Origin: a virus | DNA length: 43,022 bases | Strand: one strand, 5' to 3' | Virus record (IMG/VR): IMGVR_UViG_3300032282_005958 | Span: 1-43,022 of that record | Shown here: piece by piece, positions 7,964 to 14,950 of the stretch | Position numbering within the stretch: position 1 is the stretch's first letter | How the letters are laid out: each line of letters starts with the position of its first letter | Program-made: the position numbers and the translations under genes | Notes under the pieces: generated by a model | The model's input: the letters and a program-made list of their open reading frames with translations, nothing else | Database searches by the model: none | What the model was told of the DNA's origin: nothing

Positions 7964-8188
7964 GTGGATAAACTTATCCTGGCCGTAGTCAAGCAAGCCT
8001 GGAACGACCTCCAAGACCTTGAAGCCGGAAAACCAGGAGGCAGACCCAAGGCATGTTTTGAACGGGAATCCTTTGAACTTTGTTTTGAGATATTCTTGCC
8101 TTTGCTCAATGTAAAAGGCTATAGTGCAAGTAAGATGAAGTCACGAGTATTCCCAACCCTAGATAGGATATTTAGTCATGGAAAATGA
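7964..8188 (+). CDS. Hypothetical small protein, GTG start (74 aa)
   Basis: The reading frame open from upstream overlaps the previous gene, but only the part from the GTG at 7964 looks like natural protein: MDKLILAVVKQAWNDL, a Gly/Lys/Pro turn, then ERESFELCFEIFLPLL and a basic end. GTG lies 4 bases after the previous stop, a typical coupled arrangement. The last 11 bases overlap the next gene. Helical composition with basic residues would suit a nucleic-acid-binding or adaptor protein, but that is a guess. Confidence 0.6.
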   Translation: MDKLILAVVKQAWNDLQDLEAGKPGGRPKACFERESFELCFEIFLPLLNVKGYSASKMKSRVFPTLDRIFSHGK

Positions 8189-8393
8189 CCATCTAATTAC
8201 TCTTCTTGAGCGTACCGCCCGCATGGACGAGAAGCTTGACTCCTTGCTTGAGGACCGCGATAAACATGAGAATCGAATTGGTAAAGTAGAAAAGCATATT
8301 CACATGGGATATGGAGTCGTAGCCGTCATGACATTTATAATTTCTACTTTTGCTGAATTCTTTTGGTCAAAGATTTTTGGCAAGAACAGTTGA
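8178..8393 (+). CDS. XhlA-like small membrane protein (holin accessory candidate)
   Basis: The 71-residue protein has a charged helix with heptad spacing (about 5-42, MENDHLITLLERTARMDEKL then LLEDRDKHENRIGKVEKH) followed by one membrane segment at about 46-64 (VVAVMTFIISTFAEFFW) and a short basic end. This coiled-coil-plus-one-TM layout resembles the XhlA/hemolysin family found beside phage holins. It is separated from the main lysis cassette by two fibre genes, so it may instead be a structural or membrane-anchoring protein. It overlaps the preceding gene by 11 bases and a promoter-like element begins inside its last codons. Confidence 0.65.
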   Translation: MENDHLITLLERTARMDEKLDSLLEDRDKHENRIGKVEKHIHMGYGVVAVMTFIISTFAEFFWSKIFGKNS

Positions 8394-8417
8394 CAAACAA
8401 AAACAAGACTACACAAT
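8390..8417 (+). promoter_or_regulatory. Sigma70-like promoter before the 96-residue structural gene
   Basis: TTGACA (8390-8395), a 16-base spacer and CACAAT (8412-8417, 4/6 match) stand just before the gene at 8429. The -10 abuts a good Shine-Dalgarno sequence (AGGAG, 8418-8422), so a transcript started 7 bases on would lose that site. Either this promoter is not used, or both signals serve different transcripts. Confidence 0.45.
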
Positions 8418-8428
8418 AGGAGAACTCT

Positions 8429-8719
8429 ATGGCATTTTTTGATGAAAATCTTGCTCCCAGCGTAACTCAAGAAACCGACGCTTCTTTAGTTTCACTCGGC
8501 CAGCGTGGGTTTGTTTATGTGGGAGATACCACGGCTACAACAGGAAATTTTGCGGCTATTCAAATTTTAAATGATGCTGTTTTTTCTGCTTTATCGGCCT
8601 TGAATTCTACTGTTGGTGGTTTGGTTGGCGCAACTTTGACAGCCGGAACCATTATTTACGGCCCATTTACTTCTTTTACTTTGACGTCTGGAAAAGTTAT
8701 CGCATATAAGGCTGGTTAA
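8429..8719 (+). CDS. Small beta-rich virion protein (96 aa)
   Basis: The protein is all-beta in composition, with the pattern GFVYVGDT...GNFAAIQILNDAVFSALSAL...AGTIIYGPFTSFTLTSGKVIAYK. Proteins of this size and pattern are common in phage genomes near capsid and fibre genes and are usually annotated as hypothetical structural proteins. The strong ribosome-binding block shared with the capsid companion gene at 7344 points to high expression, so it may be a head decoration or fibre-base protein. It sits directly before the LamG-like fibre, 5 bases away. Confidence 0.65.
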   Translation: MAFFDENLAPSVTQETDASLVSLGQRGFVYVGDTTATTGNFAAIQILNDAVFSALSALNSTVGGLVGATLTAGTIIYGPFTSFTLTSGKVIAYKAG

Positions 8720-8724
8720 TTTAT

Positions 8725-11187
8725 ATGCCTAAGCTAGGTCTAGGCATTAATCTTACAAGTAATGTAAGCTCAACCCCAGTTTTTAGTACACTAAATTTAT
8801 ATCGAGATAGTTTTATTGCGTACCCAAATTCTGGGTATAGTTTTCTAAATAGACAATTTTTTTCTTCTGGATCAAGTTCAACTGTAACTTACGGAAGCGG
8901 GATATATAGACAGACGATTGGTTCTTCTGGTCGTCATGCGATTGGCTACTTTGATTGCAACGCAGAGCAATATCCAACTTACGACAATGGTGTTGGTTAT
9001 TCGATAGGAGCTGTTGTTTATGGAGGAATTTATGGACACGGTCTTTTTCGAAGAACTGGTAACCCCGGGAATCCAGGTTATCCTCCAAACTTTTTATTTA
9101 CTCCTTCCGGAACGCAGGATGCGAGTGGTTGGACAAGAATTCATCCGGTTTTAAGAACAATAATGGCTGATGAAGAACTTAAAGTAACTTTTAATCTTAG
9201 ACTTAATTCTTCTGGAACAGGATTAGTGTCTGTAAACGCCATACGTTTTGGTTTATTTGATAGTTCCACAAATACTGATCCCTTAACTTATGTAAATGCT
9301 GACAATCTGACTGTAAGTAATGCTATATATGGCGGCACTGGAACAGGTCCGGGGTATCGAGGGTATATGTCAGGAATTTCATCTGCTGCCAGTAATAATC
9401 ATAGAATACATACGAGAACTACAACTACAGATCCAAGATTAATCTCAACAACTTCGGCAGTATATACTGAAAACGTAGCTTCAGCTTTTTCTGGATTTAC
9501 CTCAGAAACGACTTATTTAATAACGTTAACAATAAAAAGATTACCCGGTAGTGTTTCAGCTCCTTCAGGAGCTCTTCTTTACACAAGTTCAATATCGGGA
9601 GGGTCTCTCTCGGGATCTGGAACCACGCTTTCTTGGACAGATAATTCTCCATCTACTTATTCGTTTGATACTTTATGCCTTTATGGAGGCTCTTTTTCTT
9701 GCGTTTCTTTTGACTTATCAAATGTAAACGTTTCTTTTAAAAATAAAATACCACGATTCAATAATTTTTTTAATCCATTGTATAGAATTGCCCCTGAATC
9801 TGTTATTGGTGTTACTGGAGGCAGTAATGTATCATATGTGGAAGATACCACATCAAATTCTAATAGAACCCTTCCATTAAATGGTACAGTACAAGCGATC
9901 GAAAACAGTTTAAATGGAAAACGTACTTTGAGATTTGATGGAACTTCTTCTCTTATTAGTCCCACCGTTTATCCTTTTAATTATAATTATCCATTTACAA
10001 TGATTGGAGTTTCAAAAGCTTCTGGAAGTAATGCTATTGTAGATACTTGCGCCAGATATTTTCTTTCTGCCTCAAATCAAACTGCTTATGACGTTGGATT
10101 ATCTTATGGGGCATACGGCAATCCAACGGCTAATTTTTCTGGTTTTATTGGAAAATCTTATACTGGAAGCTCAGATATTGAATCGTTTCCCATGGGGGAA
10201 AATGTCGCTGGTTTATCCGTGTTGGTAAGCGACGGGACCACGGTATCTCATTATTTAAACGGAGCCTTGATTGGTACTTTACCTACTTCTGCTTGGAGTT
10301 CAGCGACATTAAATTCTGGAAGATTTACACTTGGTTGTGAATATACTCCAAATATTACTACCAGTTCTTTCTTTAGCCGATGTGATATAGCTGAAGTTAT
10401 GTTTTATAATCGGGCTATTACAACAACGGAGCGCCAGCAAGTAGAAACTTATCTTGCAAATAAGTACGCAATTCAGCTCCCAAATATAAACAATATGTTC
10501 TTGCCACAGCTTTGGCTCAAAGCCGATGCTGGCGTAACTCTTGCTGGTTCTAATGTAACAACATGGGCAGACCAAAGCGGAAATAACAACAACGCCATTG
10601 CAGATACAGGAGAAGAGCCAACATTTGTTTCTTCCTTCTTAAACAATAAACCCGCCATTCGATTTAACGGCAATGGTAAGGTAATGGAGATTGCTGATTC
10701 CTATACCCTAGACTTTTTTAAGACTTCAGTATTTATTGTTCTAAAGTATCTTGGGCAAGGTACTGGAAATAACATTGTTTACATTAAGAATGCAAATGCA
10801 GGATCACCAGAAGACCCAGCAATGTATGGATTGGTGGCAACTTTATTCGGGGGTAATCTTTCATTTCCCTTAAATGTTAATAGTTGGGTAGATAACCCAA
10901 CTAACGTGGATATTAAAGATTCAATACCAAGAATATTCTCAATGACTTATGGTGGGTCAGATATTTTAATGTATGCCGATGGATTTGAAGTAGGCTCAGG
11001 CAGTATCGGAGGAAATATCTCCACAAGCACAGGGACGCTTCAAATCGGCGGATACAACAAGTCCTTTAGTGGGGCGGAATATTTTAACGGAGATGTGGCT
11101 GAAATCATTATGTATAATCGTGCTGTAACAAGCACAGAACGCCAGCAAGTTGAGGCGTATCTAAATACTAAATATGCGATTTATTAA
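8725..11187 (+). CDS. Tail fibre or appendage with two LamG-like lectin domains
   Basis: This 820-residue protein should bind a cell-surface sugar. The first 340 residues are Ser/Thr/Gly-rich beta sequence. Two copies of a concanavalin/LamG-like jelly-roll follow, at about 350-590 and 592-820. Each starts with a region of the form LRFDGTSS or IRFNGNGK and ends with the same signature, AEVMFYNRAITTTERQQVETYL and AEIIMYNRAVTSTERQQVEAYL, followed by KYAI. The gene is visibly AT-rich compared with the capsid gene. It has no Shine-Dalgarno sequence (TTTATATG start) and overlaps the spanin-like gene by 14 bases. A chain this size could be the receptor-binding fibre or a capsid-surface lectin. Confidence 0.85.
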   Translation: MPKLGLGINLTSNVSSTPVFSTLNLYRDSFIAYPNSGYSFLNRQFFSSGSSSTVTYGSGIYRQTIGSSGRHAIGYFDCNAEQYPTYDNGVGYSIGAVVYGGIYGHGLFRRTGNPGNPGYPPNFLFTPSGTQDASGWTRIHPVLRTIMADEELKVTFNLRLNSSGTGLVSVNAIRFGLFDSSTNTDPLTYVNADNLTVSNAIYGGTGTGPGYRGYMSGISSAASNNHRIHTRTTTTDPRLISTTSAVYTENVASAFSGFTSETTYLITLTIKRLPGSVSAPSGALLYTSSISGGSLSGSGTTLSWTDNSPSTYSFDTLCLYGGSFSCVSFDLSNVNVSFKNKIPRFNNFFNPLYRIAPESVIGVTGGSNVSYVEDTTSNSNRTLPLNGTVQAIENSLNGKRTLRFDGTSSLISPTVYPFNYNYPFTMIGVSKASGSNAIVDTCARYFLSASNQTAYDVGLSYGAYGNPTANFSGFIGKSYTGSSDIESFPMGENVAGLSVLVSDGTTVSHYLNGALIGTLPTSAWSSATLNSGRFTLGCEYTPNITTSSFFSRCDIAEVMFYNRAITTTERQQVETYLANKYAIQLPNINNMFLPQLWLKADAGVTLAGSNVTTWADQSGNNNNAIADTGEEPTFVSSFLNNKPAIRFNGNGKVMEIADSYTLDFFKTSVFIVLKYLGQGTGNNIVYIKNANAGSPEDPAMYGLVATLFGGNLSFPLNVNSWVDNPTNVDIKDSIPRIFSMTYGGSDILMYADGFEVGSGSIGGNISTSTGTLQIGGYNKSFSGAEYFNGDVAEIIMYNRAVTSTERQQVEAYLNTKYAIY

Positions 11188-11560
11188 CCCACTTTTGTTC
11201 TGCATTATTTTGTCATCTTGTGCCTCCACCCGCACGACATCTTCCGGTTCCCTAACCCTCGAAGCAACGACGCAATCAATCCTAAAGGCACAATCTATAG
11301 CCCGGTCAATCCCTGCCTGTAAACCAGTTGCCGACGAGTTAGACAATACTAAAGACCAGATCCTAAAGCTTCAGTCTCAAGTCGATAAGAACTTTAAAGA
11401 ACGTTCGGAGATGGCTGAGAGACTTGAGTATCTCGAGGCTAAGTACAGCAAAGCAGTTGGGATGCTGTGGAAATGGCGTTTGATCGGTATTGGCGGGATG
11501 CTCTTGCTGCCCGCATTTTTGGCCTTGCGCAATTTCTTTCCCTTTCTTAAACTATTTTAA
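11174..11560 (+). CDS. Putative unimolecular spanin (lipoprotein plus C-terminal TM)
   Basis: Spanins disrupt the outer membrane as the last step of lysis. The 128-residue protein has a short signal peptide ending in the lipobox LSSC (cleavage before Cys16, +2 Ala, which favours outer-membrane sorting), a helical, coiled-coil-like middle (about 54-93) and a single C-terminal membrane segment (about 101-119) with basic flanks. A lipid anchor in the outer membrane joined to an inner-membrane TM in one chain is the defining plan of u-spanins such as T1 gp11, although those are beta-rich in the middle. Neighbours support the call: a holin candidate starts at the next base and a CHAP endolysin follows. 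The ATG overlaps the end of the fibre gene. Confidence 0.72.
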   Translation: MRFINPLLFCIILSSCASTRTTSSGSLTLEATTQSILKAQSIARSIPACKPVADELDNTKDQILKLQSQVDKNFKERSEMAERLEYLEAKYSKAVGMLWKWRLIGIGGMLLLPAFLALRNFFPFLKLF

Positions 11561-11902
11561 GTGAAAAAGTGGCTCAAAGATAACCTTCAAGGTCTGGGGG
11601 CTTTAGTCTGTTCTATTGGACTATTCCTTGCTCTTGGCCCAATTCTACAAAACATTGACCCCGGGGCCGGAGTTGTGGATATGGGAGCCCTTCATGTTGT
11701 ATTGCTGGCCGGAGTTAAATTGTTTTTTGCCGTGTCATTAGCCTGGCTAATAATCACTATTGAATTTAAATTCTTGGACGATTACGTGGACAATGGATCT
11801 TTGTTGGACGATTGGCGCGAAATGTACCCCCAGCACAGATCCATCTTGCTTGTGACCATGTTTCTTGGCCTTGTTTTAGCTTTCGCATTTTTATGCAGGT
11901 AA
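11561..11902 (+). CDS. Holin candidate with three membrane segments
   Basis: The 113-residue protein has hydrophobic helices at about 12-29, 44-66 and 94-112, a charged linker (about 68-92) and a basic N-terminus (MKKWLKDN). This matches the class I holin plan; holins make the inner-membrane hole that frees endolysin. It begins with GTG right after the stop of the spanin-like gene and its stop overlaps the endolysin start. No named holin family was recognised, so the call is from topology and neighbours. Confidence 0.68.
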   Translation: MKKWLKDNLQGLGALVCSIGLFLALGPILQNIDPGAGVVDMGALHVVLLAGVKLFFAVSLAWLIITIEFKFLDDYVDNGSLLDDWREMYPQHRSILLVTMFLGLVLAFAFLCR

Positions 11903-12435
11903 TGTATGCGGCTGTTCTGGCGTCTTTACCTGTGCTTTGTTCCGGAGCCAGAGTTGCTCCGAGAGTCGTACAGACGCGAGCAGAAAGAGTGGAACGAGTT
12001 GTGGAAGTCGCTCGAGGAACCATTGGGTGGAAGGAAGAGCACGGAAACTCCGGGCCCTTGGTGGACAAAATCTTAAAAACTGTAGGTTTAGATGGCACTG
12101 GTTCTCCATGGTGCGCCGCTTGGGTGGTTTATGTGGGAGACGAAGCTTTTGGGGTCAAAAACAACCCCTACCCAAGATCAGCCTGGAGCCCTGATTTTGT
12201 TGTTAAACCCACCTGGAATCGCGGCCAGGGCCGGTTGCCGGCGTCCTCCGATGCTTTTGGGGTATACTTCGATAGCCTTAAAAGAGTCGCTCACACGGGG
12301 CTTATAGAGCGTTTAGAGGGCAGTATGGCCGTCACCATTGAAGGCAACACCAATGACAATGGAAGTAGAGAAGGAGATGGGGTCTATCGCAAGCGTCGGC
12401 CTCTTGTTACAATACTGGCCAGGAGGTGGCTATGA
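11893..12435 (+). CDS. CHAP-domain endolysin
   Basis: CHAP enzymes cut peptide bonds in peptidoglycan with a Cys-His pair. Counting from the ATG at 11893, the protein has 180 residues: Cys74 in SPWCAAWV is the nucleophile, His134 in VAHTGLI the base, and the third site residue is in TIEGNTN (E150/N152). GWKEEHGNSGP at 46-55 is the usual opening. Residues 4-18 (MYAAVLASLPVLCSG) form a short hydrophobic stretch that could be a weak signal or anchor. The ATG at 11902, overlapping the holin stop as TAATG, is an equally good start; an upstream extension to 11812 lies within the holin gene and is unlikely. A 4-base ATGA overlap joins it to the nuclease gene. Confidence 0.88.
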   Translation: MQVMYAAVLASLPVLCSGARVAPRVVQTRAERVERVVEVARGTIGWKEEHGNSGPLVDKILKTVGLDGTGSPWCAAWVVYVGDEAFGVKNNPYPRSAWSPDFVVKPTWNRGQGRLPASSDAFGVYFDSLKRVAHTGLIERLEGSMAVTIEGNTNDNGSREGDGVYRKRRPLVTILARRWL

Positions 12436-12833
12436 GTGTAAAGCTAGGAGCAATTGGAGTTCAAAAAGTTACGGCCAAGTTACTTGAACAAGGTTTCTTG
12501 GTCAGCATGCCTATTTACGATGACGGTTACGATTTGGTGACTGATTGGAAAGGAAAACTTTGCCGTGTACAGGTAAAATGCACCGCCGGCAATGAAGATT
12601 ATCGAAGAAGCAAGTTAAAGTTTTTTGCCATCAAAGGACCTGGCTTTGGGCACATGCGAAAACAAAATTACTCCAAAGCTGATTGCGATACTTTTATATT
12701 CTACCACACCGGATTGGACGCCATGTTTATTTTACCCAGGGAAAAGGTTCCCAAAACTCAATCTATTTACATTGAACCGAATAGTAAATGGCGGGATAAT
12801 TGGAATGTGCTTAAAGGGAATTTACACAAATGA
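12432..12833 (+). CDS. PD-(D/E)XK-type nuclease
   Basis: The 133-residue protein matches the small PD-(D/E)XK endonuclease families (PDDEXK_5-like) that include Holliday-junction-resolving and homing enzymes. The core is GAIGVQKVTAKLLEQGF, then YDDGYDLVTD with metal ligand D34, then VQVK with Q47 and catalytic K49, Gln replacing the usual Glu. The reading frame opens with GTG at 12426, but that GTG is part of a perfect AGGAGG (12421-12426) 5 bases before the ATG at 12432, so ATG is the start. It overlaps the endolysin stop (ATGA). Possible jobs are branch resolution before packaging or host DNA degradation; its place after a lysis cassette is unusual. Confidence 0.8.
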   Translation: MSVKLGAIGVQKVTAKLLEQGFLVSMPIYDDGYDLVTDWKGKLCRVQVKCTAGNEDYRRSKLKFFAIKGPGFGHMRKQNYSKADCDTFIFYHTGLDAMFILPREKVPKTQSIYIEPNSKWRDNWNVLKGNLHK

Positions 12834-13606
12834 GTATTTTAAGTTCTGACGATTTGGCTAGGACGAGAAATATTTTATACACCGATCCCGCCACTGTTTC
12901 AACAACTACGGGAACTGGAGAACGAGGCCCACAAGGTCCTCAGGGAGCTACTGGCCCACAAGGTCCTCAGGGAGCTACTGGCCCACAAGGTCCTCAGGGA
13001 GCTAATGCCGATCTTTTTGTATTGAAAGCTTCAAATGTAAACTTAGTTGCTGATGCCGTTACAAGCGGTGGAGCAAACTCTACGGCCCTTACTTACATGG
13101 ATGGGAGTTCTTTTTCTGTGCCCACAGGAAAAAATGTTATTATAAGGGACTGTTATATTCAACTTACTTCAGTAGTTACATTTGGAACTTGGCCGTCGCC
13201 TTTTCCTCCCGCCGCATGGTCCAATGCAACAACTTACTCGACTGGCAGTTACGTAACTAGAAACAATTTAATTTATGTTTCCTTACAAAATAGTAATATT
13301 GGAAAAGACCCCGCTACTGAACCTACTTGGTGGTTATTAGCAAGTTGGACAGCGTCTTCTTTGCGATGCTATTTGACTGGATCTAGGACTCAAGTAAGCC
13401 AGACTTTTACTCCGTCAAACGTATTGTTTTCCGTAACGGATGCTTTGGGATTTCTCTCAAACCCTTCCGGTGGAATTCGAAGATCTTTTGCCGGGGAAGG
13501 TATTATTTTTGGGGTTAACGTTGTGGGGAACAATGCCTCAAACTCTTATGGGTACACAACCCTTTCGGGTAACGCGTTTTTCCAATGTTTTATTTTCCCG
13601 CAATAG
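12830..13606 (+). CDS. Fibre protein with collagen-like repeat and possible chitin-binding domain
   Basis: The 258-residue protein has a helical start, then three perfect GPQGPQGAT repeats (residues 33-59, the last ending in GAN) that would form a triple-helical stalk. After a beta-rich segment, residues about 130-172 show the W/Y spacing of CBM5/12 carbohydrate-binding modules: AWSNATTYSTGSYVTRNNLIY followed by a second half ending in EPTWWLLA. The last 80 residues are beta-rich. It is likely a trimeric fibre with a sugar-binding tip. ATGA overlap couples it to the nuclease gene. The carbohydrate-module call is from motif spacing only. Confidence 0.72.
   Translation: MSILSSDDLARTRNILYTDPATVSTTTGTGERGPQGPQGATGPQGPQGATGPQGPQGANADLFVLKASNVNLVADAVTSGGANSTALTYMDGSSFSVPTGKNVIIRDCYIQLTSVVTFGTWPSPFPPAAWSNATTYSTGSYVTRNNLIYVSLQNSNIGKDPATEPTWWLLASWTASSLRCYLTGSRTQVSQTFTPSNVLFSVTDALGFLSNPSGGIRRSFAGEGIIFGVNVVGNNASNSYGYTTLSGNAFFQCFIFPQ
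12926..13006 (+). repeat. Three tandem 27-base units encoding a collagen-like stalk
   Basis: Units at 12926-12952, 12953-12979 and 12980-13006 are identical except for one base near the end of the last. Each encodes GPQGPQGAT. Near-identity at the DNA level, including third positions, shows recent expansion, so stalk length probably varies among relatives by slippage or recombination. Confidence 0.95.
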
Positions 13607-13613
13607 TCTTGTA

Positions 13614-13641
13614 TTGACTCTATAAAACCAGTTGCCATACT
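13614..13641 (+). promoter_or_regulatory. Sigma70-like promoter before the gene at 13649
   Basis: TTGACT (13614-13619), a 16-base spacer and CATACT (13636-13641) precede the ATG at 13649 by 7 bases. The -10 is identical to that upstream of the portal gene. The predicted transcription start coincides with the start codon, and no Shine-Dalgarno sequence exists, so the mRNA would be leaderless. Confidence 0.65.
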
Positions 13642-13648
13642 ACTTGCG

Positions 13649-14032
13649 ATGAGTTTTCCTAATCCTGACATTTACGCCCGGGATTGTGATTGTGGCACGG
13701 CTGGGCAAAACACGACCCCACCTCCTGCTAGTTTATTGACCCAAGCCGCTGATGCCGTCAGATCAATTAGTATTTCAACTTCTCTTAATTTTGGCAATAT
13801 AACATCAGGAGGATTTTCAGATCTTACTGTAATTCTTTCGGGTGCAGCGGTTAATGATACAGTATTTGCGACCTGTCTTGATATTGCCGGGCGAGGAGCC
13901 ACGGATGGGAAATTGATTTTTGAAGCTTTTGTTTCCGCCTCAAATACGGTTACCGTTAGGGCGCATAATCCGACTTCCGGATCGATTGACCCAGCCTCAT
14001 ATAATTTTAAAGTAACCATCATCAAAGGATAA
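13649..14032 (+). CDS. Small fibre-type structural protein (127 aa)
   Basis: The protein begins with a short Cys-containing segment (RDCDCGTAG, residues 11-19) and a Pro-rich linker, then a beta-sandwich-like domain with the pattern LTVILSGAAVNDTVFA and FVSASNTVTVRAHNPTSG, ending KVTIIKG. The same pattern forms the C-terminus of the next gene product (about residues 230-298), so the two share a module. Such modules are common in phage fibres and presumably form trimer caps or attachment knobs. The ATG at 13649 has a promoter 7 bases before it and no ribosome-binding site. Confidence 0.68.
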   Translation: MSFPNPDIYARDCDCGTAGQNTTPPPASLLTQAADAVRSISISTSLNFGNITSGGFSDLTVILSGAAVNDTVFATCLDIAGRGATDGKLIFEAFVSASNTVTVRAHNPTSGSIDPASYNFKVTIIKG

Positions 14033-14044
14033 TAGGAGAACAAA

Positions 14045-14950
14045 ATGAGTTGCGATTGTAACACACTGGTGATCGGAGAAGCCGGACCTCAAGGACCTCA
14101 AGGATTTAACGGGATAGATGGGGTTAACGGAACTAATGGTGTCAATGCTTTTACAACTTTAACCAATTCATTTACGCAACCGGCGGTTTATCCGGCAACT
14201 GGAAATTCTGTCACGCTTGCGGTGGCAGATACCTCTTGGATGGTTGTGGGGCAATATGTGTATATTCAATCAGCCGGAACTTATAAAGTTTTGGCTATTA
14301 ATTCTTCGATATCAGTTAACGTTTATCTTGCTTTAGCCGAAATCAGCGTTGGCTCTACCGTATCCGCCAATAGAAGAATTGGCCCGGGAGGGCCGGCAAA
14401 TACTTCACTTTCAAATGTAAATTCTTTGGACATTAATACGGCGTTTACCGCTCAAAGTGCCGCTTTGCGGGTTTATGGGTCCTCCACCCTAGCCTTACTT
14501 CAAGTAGACGCTAACCTTAACAAAGTAGGTATTAATACTACTCCCGTTGTTGGGGGCCCAACGTTTGCCCTTGGCGGATCTTTACAGGTCACCGGAGATT
14601 CCCAATTTGCCGGAGAAATTTTGGCGCCAAGATTTAAAACAGGGAACGGTGGGTTGTACGGGCAACTGTCAAATATTTTGTATAAATCCGAAACTATTGC
14701 AAATTCGACTTATGCCGGAAGTTCTGTGACTAAAAAAACTGTTACCGTAACCGGGGCTACACTAGGGAATATGGTTTTGATTGGCTATACCGCCGATCCA
14801 ACTAGTACGTTTGAAACTGACGTTATTGTTACCGGTGTGGTATCTTCAGCTGATACAGTCACAGTCTTTTTCAATAACACAAGCGCAACTCCTTTTACGG
14901 GAGCTATTAATCTTAGTGTGGCTGTTGTAAAATTTGAAGCTTCTGTTTAA
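14045..14950 (+). CDS. Fibre protein with collagen-like N-terminus (301 aa)
   Basis: An N-terminal Cys motif (SCDCN) is followed by a short Gly-X-Y stretch (residues about 14-34, GPQGPQGFNGIDGVNG), then a beta domain with TLAVADTSWMVVGQYVYIQ and ANRRIGPGGPAN, a pattern widely seen in phage fibre and neck-appendage proteins. Residues about 170-220 read like a fibre shaft with LQVTGDSQFAGEILAPRFKT. The final 70 residues repeat the domain of the preceding gene (KTVTVTGATLGNMVLIGYTA ... DTVTVFFNN). AGGAG at 14034-14038 is a good ribosome-binding site. The stop overlaps the next ATG (TAATG). Confidence 0.72.
   Translation: MSCDCNTLVIGEAGPQGPQGFNGIDGVNGTNGVNAFTTLTNSFTQPAVYPATGNSVTLAVADTSWMVVGQYVYIQSAGTYKVLAINSSISVNVYLALAEISVGSTVSANRRIGPGGPANTSLSNVNSLDINTAFTAQSAALRVYGSSTLALLQVDANLNKVGINTTPVVGGPTFALGGSLQVTGDSQFAGEILAPRFKTGNGGLYGQLSNILYKSETIANSTYAGSSVTKKTVTVTGATLGNMVLIGYTADPTSTFETDVIVTGVVSSADTVTVFFNNTSATPFTGAINLSVAVVKFEASV

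Noticed and set aside
11812-11892. Upstream extension of the CHAP enzyme
   Set aside because: It lies inside the holin candidate, and the extra residues do not look like a signal peptide or domain.
12426-12431. GTG start for the nuclease
   Set aside because: The GTG forms part of the AGGAGG sequence that serves the ATG at 12432.
12926-13006. Tandem repeats as a CRISPR array
   Set aside because: The units are directly adjacent without spacers and encode collagen-like residues in frame.
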